Source: Branchiostoma lanceolatum
Lineage: Eukaryota; Chordata; Leptocardii; Amphioxiformes; Branchiostomatidae
Direction of reading: 5' to 3'
Length of the DNA: 64,000 nucleotides
NCBI RefSeq assembly: GCF_035083965.1
Contig: NC_089726.1
Span: 12,901,501-12,965,500, forward strand
Shown in pieces: positions 24,944 to 36,381 of this stretch (the first letter of the stretch is position 1; each line of letters begins with the position of its first letter). Under the pieces are notes generated by a model. The model did no database searches and was not told where the DNA came from. It saw only the letters and a program-made list of their open reading frames with translations. The position numbers and the translations under genes were made by a program.

Positions 24944-27730
24944 ATGGAGAACGAAGAAGTCGATAAGGACTCCCGGCCAGTGAAGGAATACTTCGTAGCC
25001 GCCGTCAGGACCGGGAACGGGGTCGTGATGGAAGAGCTTCTGAGCAATGGGATGTCTGGTAGGGCAAATTTTCTATTTTATTGCATTGATATGATAGAGT
25101 ATTGAATTTGAAACGTTGTCTTTGTGTGTCACACTCCATGTAGGTATAGATGTCAATATATACTGTGCGATGACTGGTGTTGATATATATTATTAATTTT
25201 CGAAAACCTTGACAGACACCTGGCTGTCTGTCTGTTGTAAGGTGAAAGTGATTCAGTGCTATAATAAAGCAATGAGAGACTGCGTCTTTACATTTGTGAA
25301 GTTGACGAGGTCATGGCAGTAAATGGGGACTAGGCAACACTGTAAGCAGCTCACGTTTTTGTGATAAAGTATTGATGGGGACAGATGCTATTGTCCTTGA
25401 GCAAGAGCTAAATACAAGTAGTAAATAAACCACACGCCTCCAGATATCCAGGAGAACCCACAATGTCCTTGTTGTTTCTTATAATTACTGCAATGAGAAG
25501 CCAATTTCTTAACAGCAAGTCAGGTTATATTATTTCTTTACAGTAAGTCATGTTGTTTCCCATTTGGTTCAGTTTTAGACATGGGGGAAATCGACGGGAT
25601 GTGCTGTGAGGAACACCTGACGATCTCCGGACACAGTGAAGCTCTGGAAGTCGTCCTGAAACATTCTCCTGTTAAAACGTGGATCAGCGAGTACCACCAG
25701 ATACTGAAGAAACGTGAGTTGCATGTCGTTCCCGATCCCACACGGTGTCTAATACAATTATTTCTCCAACTGTTTTCTGTGATTTTAAAAGTGAAGATAG
25801 TTGGTCTGTAAATGTGCAAACATGTATTCATCTAACTTGTGTGCAACAATAGTCCCATTAGTACATACATACATAAATACGTACATACGGGGAAATGGAA
25901 ATCAGATATTATTTCATGATCACTGTATAGATGTAGATGTTAGTTAGGTTTGTGTTAAACGACCTGTATCTAGCCCCTCGGGGCACGAACATACAATAAA
26001 GGTCTTCAATCATCATCATTAATCAGTTGTAGACATGGCAGTTTGTCTAGTTTGTCTTTGACAGCAACCATATAAGTGTCTTACAGACAGCACAATATAT
26101 ATATACTAGACGAGGAAACTGATACACCTAACCACAAGCACAGGCTTTTTGTCCCTGTAATCAGATTAAACGAAATGTGCAATGTTTACTGAAAAAGCCT
26201 GTAACTGTATAACGTTAGTTTGTGTCTAGTCAAAAGATGAACATGACTGTATCGTAACTAAACATGAGGTAAGTGTTTGAACCAAACTTGTGAGCACTGG
26301 TTTTTTGTTCACAGATATTAAAATTGACTTGATACTTTTAGATTTAAATAGCATGCGACTTTTCTGTGTATCCTTTTCTGTGCAACATTTTTGTGGAAAT
26401 GCCGTTAATTTCGGTTGAAATGCCGCTTTCTCCAGACAATTCGCGGGAATACTTGATCTGGCAGAAGAAGAACAGCTGCCGCCCGGAGATGACGACCATG
26501 AACCACGAACTGGCCAACAGGAAGGCCGCCATGTTTGCTGCCATTCGGTACAACCAGCCGGCCTGCCTCGATCTCATCCTCACACACGGGGTGGACTTCC
26601 GAGCCAGGGACTTCGTCATCAACAAAGGGGTGCAGCAGCACATGGCCACCGTGCACCTGGCAGCGGCACTGGGTAAGGGCTGGAGCTGCCTTTCAACTAG
26701 CCCGAGTGTCATCCTGTTTCAGGTAGAGCCTGGAACTGAAACAGGATGACACTCAGGCTAACTTTCAACGTAGTTAATGCTATGACACAATATAAGAATC
26801 GAAACAAGTTGACAGATTGAGACACACCTTACCATATTATACAAGTTAGATACAAATGTACTAGCTTCCTTTATTGCTTCGAATCACTTCGAATCATTCC
26901 AGCAGTATTAAGTTATCGCTGCATTTTCTTGTTATGCCGTTGATGGTGCAAATATATATTTGAAAATATATATGTTCATTCCATGAATTTTTTACACAGG
27001 TATGTCGGACTGTATCGACGTCCTGATGCGACACGAGACGAGAGCCTATGCGGACAAGTCCAACCGGGTGTCTGGGATGCGGTTCTACAGAAAAACACGT
27101 GACATGAACGGCAAGAGCTGCTGGAAAACACCGATGATCTTCGCAGCAGAGTACGGGCACCACGAGACCATATCCCGACTGAAGAAACACAACATCAGCA
27201 TAGACGGGACTAACAAGTACAACCATTTGAGCTCTTGCATTAGGTTTGGAGCTGTTGACACCATATTTGTCTTATGTCAACATGGCGCTACATGCTACTC
27301 AAAACCCACTGATCAGTTCACCCCCGAAGGTCCCCTGCACCACGCCATCAAGACAGGGAATATCCGTATAGTCGACGTCATGCTCAGAACGCTGGGAACG
27401 GTGGACTTCAGGCCGATGATTACCGACAAGACGGACGCGCAGGTGGCAGAGTTGCTGAGGAAAATGTCGTCTGCACCGAGAACACTGAGTCATCTCTGTC
27501 GGCACGTGATCAGAGGAATGCTGGGAGAAAAGAGATGCTACTTTGGGGTGGAGCTGTTACCACTCCCCAATAGACTGAAGAGTTTCGTCAGATTAGTAGA
27601 GAGTAGTATAGTAGGGGGAGAACGTAGCGCATTTTGGGAGGCGCCATCGGGAGGTGCAGGTCAGGGGTCACCAGGCATGGAAGCCACCTTCGAATTCCTA
27701 CAACATGCCCTTGCACATTCAATTTGGTAG
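24944..27730 (+). CDS. Ankyrin-repeat and SOCS-box (ASB-like) protein
   Basis: ASB proteins are substrate adaptors of Cullin5-Elongin B/C ubiquitin ligases: ankyrin repeats bind the target and the SOCS box binds Elongin B/C. Four exons join in frame at phase 1 each time (24944-25058, 25573-25713, 26436-26672, 27000-27730), giving about 407 residues. Ankyrin-type helices are visible, for example HSEALEVVLKHSP, RKAAMFAAIRYNQPACLDLI, THGVDFRARD, TPMIFAAEYGHHETISRL and LHHAIKTGNIRIVDVML. Near the C-terminus PRTLSHLCRHVIRGMLG followed by LLPLPNRLKSFV is a convincing SOCS box (LCR...IR..LG, LPLP..LK). About 40 residues follow it, longer than usual. The start is the first ATG before an acidic N-terminus. 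The family is clear; the subfamily is not. Confidence 0.85.
25940..26022 (+). repeat. LINE-like 3' tail in intron 2 of the ASB-like gene
   Basis: A short hairpin (AGCCCCTCGGGGCACGAAC) precedes CAATAAAGG and an ATC trinucleotide run, the layout of L2/CR1-type 3' ends. No coding remnant was found upstream. A similar tail is at 8143-8225 on the other strand. Confidence 0.35.
26699..26759. repeat. 61-bp hairpin just after a splice donor
   Basis: Arms around GAGTGTCATCCTGTTTCAG and its reverse complement are separated by about 13 bases. CTTTCAAC lies on both outer sides, so it may be a tiny foldback insertion with a short target duplication. It begins 27 bases downstream of the exon 3 donor of the ASB-like gene. 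Confidence 0.75.
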
Positions 27731-27789
27731 ACATATGGATATGATTATTTTAGTGTTTGACGTATAGACATAATGTGTGTTTTATGGTC

Positions 27790-27795
27790 ATTAAA
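27790..27795 (+). terminator. Probable polyadenylation signal of the ASB-like gene
   Basis: ATTAAA lies 60 bases after the stop codon. It is a common variant signal, and no better candidate is nearby. Confidence 0.4.
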
Positions 27796-27839
27796 GTATA
27801 TAAGTATACAGTAAATAAGAAGGGACTTGTAATTTTATC

Positions 27840-28060
27840 ATGTATGTATTTGTCCCTCCTCCAACGGCCATAGTCAATGAAGGCATTGTGTCGTCAGTGG
27901 TAGTGGGTATATGTCATATCTAATCATCACGGCAGTAGTGTTGAGTGTGTATCTTTCATGTGTGCATATTTCCTCCTCCTCCTCCATAAGCCATGCCTCC
28001 CTTCCTCCCTCCTCCAACTCCTATAGTCAATGAAGGTATTGTACCAGTGGGTAGTGTGTA
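27840..28060. repeat. Diverged direct duplication downstream of the ASB-like gene
   Basis: The block CCCTCCTCCAAC..CATAGTCAATGAAGG followed by an ATTGT..CAGTGG segment occurs at about 27853-27905 and again at about 28006-28045. Related TCATGTGTG..ATATGTCCTCCTCC text recurs near 28700. No gene is seen in 27796-28896 apart from this. Confidence 0.5.
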
Positions 28061-28896
28061 ACGTAACATGACCTATTTACGTGCAGAACCTATTTACGGC
28101 CTGTTTGGCTCATGTCCACATGTCGCGGTGTATTATGCCAAAGCCTGTTCTCATGAGCAATAAAGAACATCATAAGTATGATCCTTAGCCATCTCTTTAA
28201 TTTTTGCATAGCAAAACATAATCGCCATGCGTTTACCACGTGCACGCCACGTGCCGCGCATGTGGGGGAAATTTACAGATAAACATTGTTTTTTTTTCCA
28301 TCGCGTTAAGCAAGTGGCCGGACAGACGTAGTGATTTTACTATCATTTGTCTGCAGACTACTTTGGACAATTACTGTGCATTTTTTCTGATCTATGTTCT
28401 TCAAGCATAGCGCTAGAAGGGAAAATATTCAGAAGTGGACAATAATAGGTTACCCTAGCACAATTCTTCATCATGTACCTCAGTATGAATACATGCTCGC
28501 ACGGCGTTAAACAGGCGGAGAAAAACTTACAGACTATGCATTTTCTTTTTAGAAGAGCTGATATTTCTGCCCATGGGTTTGAAATTTGGCTCTGTCCGCG
28601 CGGTTGTAAGATAAATACGTTTTGAATAAATCGGACGTAAATTGGTGATGTTACGTTATATGTTATATCTAGTGTATATCGTTAGTGGTGTGTATATGTC
28701 TTTCATGTGTGTATATGTCCTCCTCCGTCCTTTTTTTTATTGATAGAACACAAGTAACGCATTCAAACTCCCGGACACGAAAACACATTCTCAGAATTTT
28801 TTATTCGCCTTATGTCGGTCAAGATAACATGGCAACAATTAAAGCTATCTTTATTGTACTATCAATGTTTCTTTGACAAGATGAGTTCATGTCATA

Positions 28897-29573
28897 TCAG
28901 TACAGTACAAGGTATCCATGATCCCTCTGTAGACTTTGTTCTGAGACCCACTTTTTCTCGTACATGATGGTGGTACTATTATAGGGCAGCCAAGCGAATT
29001 CTACTAGATAGAACGTTCTGCCAAATCGCCTGGTCTCCTTGATGACTTGCTGAGGAACTTCTCCTTCATTGTGAGGTTGTAGGATGGTCCAGTCCCGGTA
29101 AAGCGTCCACTCTTCTTCGCCCTCCATATCGCCTTCATTGGCATCTTCTTCTTCTTCATCCTCCTCTCCCTCTTCACAACTTGTCACAGATCCGTCCAGT
29201 TCAGAATCGGTTTCTTCTGAATCATCTTCTGTTTTCTTCTTCATCATCCTCCGATGTGATTGACTCAATCTCTTCGTCGTCGTCCTCCTCCTCTCCATCC
29301 GATGAGCTGAGTATTTCCATATCGGACTCAAATGACATATTGGAGTCGTCATCAAAAATATCTGGATCCAAGGAAGTCTCTGTTTCTAGGCCCATGACGC
29401 GGTCCTTTTGTTCCACCTCTTGACTCCTCCGCGTGCTGCTCTCGCTGATGGCGCCGCAAGTTGTCCATGCGAGTGAATTTTCTAGCACAGTCGTTACATA
29501 CGTGTGGCATATGTTCGCTGGTCTCTGAGAAAATGATTTCGTTTTCTACCCGACAGCTGTATTTATACCTCAC
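28897..29573 (-). pseudogene. C2H2 zinc-finger plus acidic-region gene, frame-broken
   Basis: Three minus-strand frames overlap end to end. The first (29573-29352) starts MRYKYSCRVE and contains one classical finger, HVCNDCARKFTRMDNLRRHQ, with C-x2-C-x12-H-x4-H spacing. The second (coding part about 29420-29222) is very acidic (DPDIFDDDSNMSFESDMEIL). The third (to 28897) continues acidic and ends in a hydrophobic/aromatic module (RRFGRTFYLVEFAWLP, then KKWVSEQSLQ) that faintly recalls a chromo-type fold. Two frameshifts separate the parts and no convincing introns explain them, so I call it a decayed gene, possibly transposon-derived. A real multi-exon gene is the alternative. Confidence 0.45.
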
Positions 29574-30784
29574 ATAATGGCCCGCTTATGTTTACCGTAT
29601 GTGCAGTATTCGCATACTGGATATAGACACAAGTACACATTTTCAGCCCGTTTGATAAAAAAAGGCAGAATTCCCACTGAGAAATGTAAATATCGTAATA
29701 TTCCAAGCATTCGATGATATAAGAATGGACATTGTTGTCTAATAAAGGGCATGTTTAACCAATTTATCTGTTTCAAGAAAAAATGGCTGTTGAACTCAGT
29801 TGAGCAACATTCCTAATGAAAGTCAGGTTATAGATTACTATCATTTCGTTCGAGTACTTTCACAGTCATATCGCATTAGGTCTAGCCCTTGTTACACATC
29901 TGAGAGTATAAGTAATAAATTTGAGTGTGGTTGTTCTTGCTATTTAAATTGTGTATTCACTGAGATATCACATCATTACGTTTTCGACGGGCTCAATGTT
30001 TCATAGTAGCTTGAAGTTACTTAGGAACCCATTCATTTATTGTCCTGGTATTGATTTTGAATTTATTGCGGCAAATTGAATACATCCTATAATGACCTCC
30101 ATTTCAAACATCAGAAGCTCTGAAATGGTAGGTTACAGTTTTATGGCCTTTACTACTGTTTATAACTCTTCAACCAAACTAGCATCATGGACTACTGTCT
30201 GGATCCGAACACAGAATAACTAGATTTGTTATAACTAATGACATGAGTCAGCCAGACGGCACAGTATTGGCCGTGTTAAGAACAGGGACGATAGACTAGT
30301 TATCATATTGACATTTTTTCTATTGACACGGTGCTATTGAAGAGATTCTTTGTTAGGTTTCGCATGATGGTTGATCAATGGGGATTGACGCACGGCATAG
30401 GTGACAGCTGGTGCGTCTAGTCTTTGACTGTTATGAAAGAATCAAGAGTATTTTGCCTTATCTTTAGGGACTAAACACTGGACACCATTCAGGAAGGTCA
30501 GGGACGCGTACACCCCTAAAATGTCAAAGTCGAGCCGCGAGAAAACCGTGACATTACGAGAGGTCATGGAGACAAAAGGTACGAGTCAAGACCATTGCTG
30601 TTTTTGTTAAAGACGTGCGTCATATTGGCGCGTTTTTACGACTGTCAATCGATAGAGGGATAATGTACCGGCTGCCTCACACTACAAATAGTGAAGGTCT
30701 TCATATTTTGCTTTTGAATTACTAGCGAATAACTGATGGCAAGATTCGTCGAGGGAGAGCACGTCTATTCAGCCCCACACAACT
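29574..30784. other. Intergenic interval with possible upstream exon of the glycosyltransferase gene
   Basis: It is mostly AT-rich with no supported gene. A short coding-like stretch at 30521-30578 begins with ATG in a good context (MSKSSREKTVTLREVMETK) and ends in an AAG-GTACGAG donor. If spliced to an acceptor just before 30767 it would read into a stop, so it could be a 5' UTR exon with an upstream ORF. This is unproven. Confidence 0.3.
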
Positions 30785-32702
30785 ATGTCTGCCATGTCTG
30801 TTAGCAGACGACATTTGGTGATCCTGTTCGCCGCAGCCATGGGTGGGATGTACTTTGTCACGCTGCTGTACATCTTTCCTAAAGACGAGGAGACTAGTCC
30901 ATTGCCTCGAAGGTACGTAGTTTTAACAGCTCATAGACTAATATTCGTTTTCAGCTATAAACTGCTACAATAGTTTATTCCTTGCCTTGCGCGTAGACTA
31001 AAACGTAGCCGAAGGACCCCTTTCCCACTAGAAAGCGAACGCTGAGCGACCGTACAGCGACCATAGTTGTATTTTTGTGACTCTTGATTTCATTATAGGA
31101 ATATAATGCAATATGCAAAAATTGATTTAGAAGACAACTAAGCACACCAGACGTAAAACAATTTGTTCTTTGTGTATGAAATTCGTTGAATGATCTGTCA
31201 AATTTGGTTGGTCAGCCGTTATGACTTAGAGATAGTCCAAATGTTTGAAATGGGATGTGAGAGGCCTTTCGGCATTTCGGTCTTCCAACTTTTGAGGGCT
31301 TGTTGTTCACAGGGAAGGACAAAGTAGTCACCTTTCTGTAGTCAGGAAGGTCTACCTACAGGAAGACACTCCCGGACAGCCCTCACTCACTTCGGTGAAG
31401 AGACCAGACGAACGCGCGGGAAGCGCTGCACAGCCTTCCCCTCCACTCAAGGTGTTCGTGTACGACCTGCCTCGGGAATTCAACCTTGACCTTGTCGACT
31501 GCATCCAGGTGAAGAATAGATGTTACCAACTGCAGGATTACGGGACGGGGCTAGAGTTTGCCCGGTATGGGAACGTGTCGTTCAGGAGCACGCACATGTT
31601 TTCACTTGAGATTATCCTCCACAACAAACTTTTGTCCAGTACCTACCGCACCCTAGATCCAGAGGAGGCCGACATGTTCTACATTCCCTACTACCCCGCA
31701 CTTGCTTCAGCCTGTGAGCCGATCAACACTATCGACAACCCCTTACTAGACAGAGAACTGTGGCAGTTCCTTACGGTAAACTATCCTTACTTTGAGCAAG
31801 GAAAACCACATATGATGGCACTAGGTAGGATAGAAAGGGAGCATGCTGACGTCACAGGTGGGATCCTAAAAACTCGGGAGTCTCGCTCGGTAACGTTCGT
31901 CGGCATCGAGCATGAGTCGGACCCGAAGACTTTGAGATTCATTGGACGAAGCGGGTTAACAATGGTGGTGGCGCCCTATCCTGCCTTTGGACATTTTCTT
32001 TCCAACAACAACTTTGGAGGAGAATCAAAGCTCGAGGGAACTTTGGACATGCCGCGGGACGTGTTTGTATTGTTTGCAGGGAGCAGGCGAATGTCGCACG
32101 ACATACGGCAGATTCTCAGTCGACAGCTTCGTTCAACATCAAAGAAATATGACGCATCTTCTTCAGCTGACAAGCGACACGTGTGGTTCATCACACAGGA
32201 ATGTAGAGACAGGAGCTGGCAGGCAGATCTGGTCGAGTGGATGCACCATTCTGTGTTCTGTCCCCAGCCCCCTGGAGATTCCCCAACCAGAAAGTCCTTT
32301 TACGACGCCGTTCAGTGCGGGTGTATCCCTGTCATATTCAAGTTAGACTACGAACCCATGTATCCGTTCGACGACGTTCTAGACTATCCCAAGTTTACGG
32401 TTAAAATCACAGACGAGGACTTCTTTCGAGGGAAACGGTCTATCGTTGACATTCTGCAAGGCATTCCAGAAGCGGAGATTGCTGCAATGCAGGAGGAACT
32501 CCGACAGGTGACGCCCTTACTACAGTACTCGTACCCGCCGTTACCAGAGACAAAAGACGCGTTTGACATGATTATGAAAGAAGTAGGACGGACCAAGGTC
32601 CTTGGACGGACTAGGGGAGGCAGAAGTAAAGTTATGCGCCGTTATGGGAGTAAAGTAAGGAAAGTTGTGGGCAGGGGAGCGGGAGGCTGGATTGTGGAGT
32701 AA
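30785..32702 (+). CDS. Exostosin-family (GT47-like) type II membrane glycosyltransferase
   Basis: The GT47 exostosin domain occurs in Golgi enzymes that add sugars from nucleotide donors to polysaccharide or proteoglycan acceptors. Two exons (30785-30912 and 31313-32702, phase 2 junction) give 505 residues. A short cytosolic tail (MSAMSVSRRH) precedes one membrane segment (about residues 11-31), then a Ser/Pro-rich stem and the domain. Domain landmarks are LKVFVYDLPREFN, DPEEADMFYIPYYPAL, DVFVLFAGSRR and the signature SVFCPQPPGDSPTRKSFYDA followed by CGCIPVIF. The C-terminus is Arg/Lys/Gly-rich. The motif pattern resembles the single-domain plant-like exostosins rather than the two-domain EXT1/EXT2 of heparan sulfate synthesis; no GT64 domain is present. 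Acceptor and donor cannot be told from sequence. Confidence 0.88.
31015..31240. repeat. Diverged MITE-like copy in the glycosyltransferase intron
   Basis: The segment contains GAGCGACCGTACAGCGACC near one end and ATGAAATTCGTTGAATGATCTGTCAAA near the other. These match in order the parts of the elements at 35697-35925 and 59646-59880. Termini are eroded. Confidence 0.4.
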
Positions 32703-32897
32703 TCAAAAAGCTCACAGTGGAAATGTTCGTACTTTTCAGTTAGTAGAGGTACGTTTACAGCATTATTTGCTACAACAAGTTGTTACGTCACAGAGTAAAC
32801 CACGAGATCGATGAAATAAGTTACTAATGTGATTACCGTGTTCCCCGCGGCTGGCCCGAGGGTCGAACATATGGTTTATGGCGTTTTAAGCTGTGCC

Positions 32898-32903
32898 AAT
32901 AAA
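32898..32903 (+). terminator. Polyadenylation signal of the exostosin-like gene
   Basis: AATAAA followed by a GT-rich stretch lies about 195 bases after the stop codon of the exostosin-like gene. Confidence 0.7.
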
Positions 32904-33628
32904 GTGTATGAAGGAGCACTTCTTGTTGAGTCCATGACACTGCGATTTCTTTGTTGTTAAGAATATATACCACAAGTTATGTTCCTTTAGTCATACCGGG
33001 TTTACACAAGAGTGCATGTGTCCCATTCCGGTGGTTATTCTATCAAACAGCTGTCATCCGCGCTTATTTCTCACAAGATTACCAGCCCTGCGGTCTCGTA
33101 AACAGGCATTTGGGAGAAGGTATTGTTCCTCTTTGCCGACAGCTGGCATGTACCGTCTTTTAAAAATATGGTATTTACGGCATTTCTCTTGGCAACCGCA
33201 AATTCTAATTTCCCATTAAACGACAGAATAAAGTTTGCATTGTTTTCAATACAAAAATTATGTGCTTAACGTACGCTAGGTAAGGTGCGGCTGTTTTCAT
33301 GGCAAATAGGGGTAGTGATACTTTTGTTTACTTGGATGAATGATGATAAGGGTGTATCGACATTCTTGATAGCACCTGTACAGTTACGGAATCCCGCCCC
33401 AAAAGTAATGGTGCGTCACAGTTTTAAAAAGTTCAAGAAGCCACCGATAACAAATACACGAAATGGCCATAAAATGTTACTTACGATGAACATTATCGTG
33501 TCATAGGTTGACTCGTAGTTTGGACGTTATTACATAGAGCATTATTGTTGCTCCACACTTTACTTTACCTTCAAATCATCCCAATATCCCATCGCCCTTC
33601 ATATTGTATCTGTCCCTTGATACATCGA

Positions 33629-33800
33629 TGAAGGTCAGACATCCAGGTATTAATTATAAGATACGCAAGGTAACAGTTACTCAAGCAACTGGATACATGT
33701 AGGGGTGACAGAAAAGGAAAACAAACATTATGTTTGCAGGACCTTGGTTATGGTATTAGATATTTGTCCATTTGCTTGAGTAACTGTTACCTTGCGTCTC
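33629..33800. repeat. Dispersed repeat with long inverted arms, copy 1
   Basis: A lead segment (GAAGGTCAGACATCCAGGT then ATAAGATAC) is followed by perfect 25-bp arms at 33664-33688 and 33772-33796 (GCAAGGTAACAGTTACTCAA and reverse complement). The same lead and the TTACTCAAGCA arm recur at 39460-39588, so this is a family, probably a MITE. Confidence 0.7.
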
Positions 33801-33887
33801 TTGTATCTATGAAATCTAGCACACCGCTTCAATACATACACCTTTCTTCACAAAATAGACAGAAGCCTTTTTTGCCATCAGTGATGC

Positions 33888-33893
33888 TTTATT
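33888..33893 (-). terminator. Polyadenylation signal of paralog A
   Basis: AATAAA on the minus strand lies 50 bases after the stop codon of paralog A, preceding a purine/pyrimidine-mixed downstream region. Confidence 0.8.
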
Positions 33894-33942
33894 AAGTCAT
33901 AAGCTGTTGGCTCAGCTATAGCTACTCTCTGCGACAGGTGGT

Positions 33943-36331
33943 TTAGGCGGAGATACCGGCACCGAAGTTCTCCTGGAAGTGGTTGGTGACAGAGTTGATG
34001 ATGGTGTTGGCGTCATCGACGTAGGGCTGCACAACGGCGCCCAGCTGGTCTGTAGGGGCGGTAGGGAAAGGATCACGTATTTACTTTTTGCAACAATGCA
34101 AAACAATGCCCTATTGAAATGTATCGGTTCCTCAACATCCTTCAGTTTTTGGGTTAGGTTTCTCCAACAAGTTTCATTTGTTACTTTCATGACCAGCTGA
34201 TTCAGAGCATCCAACAATATAATCGACAGAATCTTTTACTTTGTCTACGTGATGTAGAGGGTGCACAGGAAGTGACGTCACTTACCGGTGACCTGGTTGA
34301 AGGTGGTGCCGACATTGTTGGCGAAGTTGGTGGCGTGGCCGACAACGGCGCTACCGAGGGCGGTGGCTCCGTCAACGAGCTGAAAGAAAACATAATTGTC
34401 GTTATTGAGTGATTGATTGATTGATTGATGGATTGATCCTAAAGCTAGGCCCTATAGTTGAAGTCACCATTAAGTTGAACTTACACACTTCACCAGCTAG
34501 GTTTGTTTTATCATTCATCATGCCCTGAAATACAGCAAGTCAACAACTATAATTATGTTTTGGAATGATACCAATGATCAAACACACATGTATCTATCAA
34601 TCAGTACACAAGTTTGTGATAAATTAGAATTTTTCTGAACCAATTAGATTCCACCTCACGTCACATAACACAGCGTATTTCATGTTTGTTTGTTATCTGG
34701 TTGTGAATTGGCGGTTGATACTTAGTACTTACGTTCGTGAAGGCCTGGTCAGCGGCGTCCAGGACAGGCTGCACCAGGTCACCCAGGGCGCTCACAACCT
34801 GGTCCAGGATGCGGGCGCTCTTCACAACCTTCAGCTGAAAAATAATGAACACATATTTTCAGTATTCGTCATAAACATAAAATATAAAACACGATATGTG
34901 CAGCAAGTGAGAGATTGGTCGGACTTGTGGTCGACGCTTGTGCATATGATTCTATCTAAGTATCCATAAACAATTTCTTTACATCTTATATTGACGTATG
35001 TATAACGTCATCCATTCATAAATCGATACAAAGTTAGATAGACACAAATGCAAGTTAAGTATGTATTACATCGATTGTATATAGCTAGATACTACTCTCC
35101 AAGCAGATCGAGGTTCTTCGGCTCTGGCTTGTTGTTCACGTCTTTTTAGGCGTTTTTGTCGGGCTTTCTACTTTTACAAAATAGAAAGCCTGAAAAAAAA
35201 AACGCCCCAAAAGACGTCAACAACAAGCCGGAGTCGAACCTCTGCTTGGAGAATAGCTAGATAGAAAGTTGACAAGGGGAAGACAAATATAGAGAGGGGC
35301 ACACAGATACAGCATCAGAGCGAAAGATGGTCTGTACCTTCTTAGCGATGACGATGGACATCTTCTTCATGGTGCTCTTGCTGTCCATCCCCAGGTGCAT
35401 CCTGCTCTTCAGGTTCTGGTTCTTGATCTTACGGTAAGCCACTACGAGGAAACAATTCAGCAACGTTATGTTCTATCTTATGTATTTAGGTTGCAACACT
35501 GCAGACAACAATAAGCAGGTAGGGAATTGCTGGTATCGTGGAACAGTTTTTTCTATTGAGCCGTGGTATGGTAGCAGTGTCATCAGTCTTACTGATTCGT
35601 TACTCTGAGAACACATCATTTGCTGGGCAAGTTTACACCATTGCAACGTCCTTCAACTTCCTAGGACTCTACGAAATAGATCACTCCCGTTGTTAAGCCC
35701 CTATCTCACTGGACCCGCGGCACGTTGGCGACCTCGCTGTGATCGCAGGTCCGATTTGACAAAGCGCTCAACGAATTTCATCAATAGAAAACGAATCCTT
35801 TTACGCTCCGTGTGTTTAGTTGTCTTTTTGGTCGTACTTTCTTGCATGATATTCTCGTTATAAAGTCAGTAATACCAATCCGGTTTAGAACACAGCGACG
35901 CCGCCAACGTACCGCGGGTTCTGTGATAAAGAGTTTATTTGTGCCACTACATGTATATCAAACATGATGAACTCACGTTTCCTTGTGGTCATCTCGGTTT
36001 CGGGCTCGGGAGTGAAGAGGGAGGTGAGGGAGCTGGTGAGGCTGGTCTGGACGTTGTTGATGGCGTTGGTGGCGTGCTCCAACATGGACATGATGCCGTC
36101 GTGGAGGATCTGTCCGATCTCGGTCTGCAGTCCGATCTGACGCTTGCCGGAGACCAGGTCGGTCAGCCATGTTCCTGCGTTCTGGATGGCCTCTCCTACC
36201 AGCTGCTGGGCGGCCTGGCCGATGATGGGCACGTAGGTGTCGACAAGGCCTAGAGTAAGATAGATAAGAAATCTTTATCGACACTACAAAAGTACAGCAA
36301 CCTTTGGTCTAAGCTCTTCTACAACTACATG

Positions 36332-36381
<50 letters not shown>

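Noticed and set aside
36334-36377. CA repeat as a regulatory Z-DNA element
   Set aside because: A plain microsatellite within an intron; nothing in the sequence shows a regulatory role.
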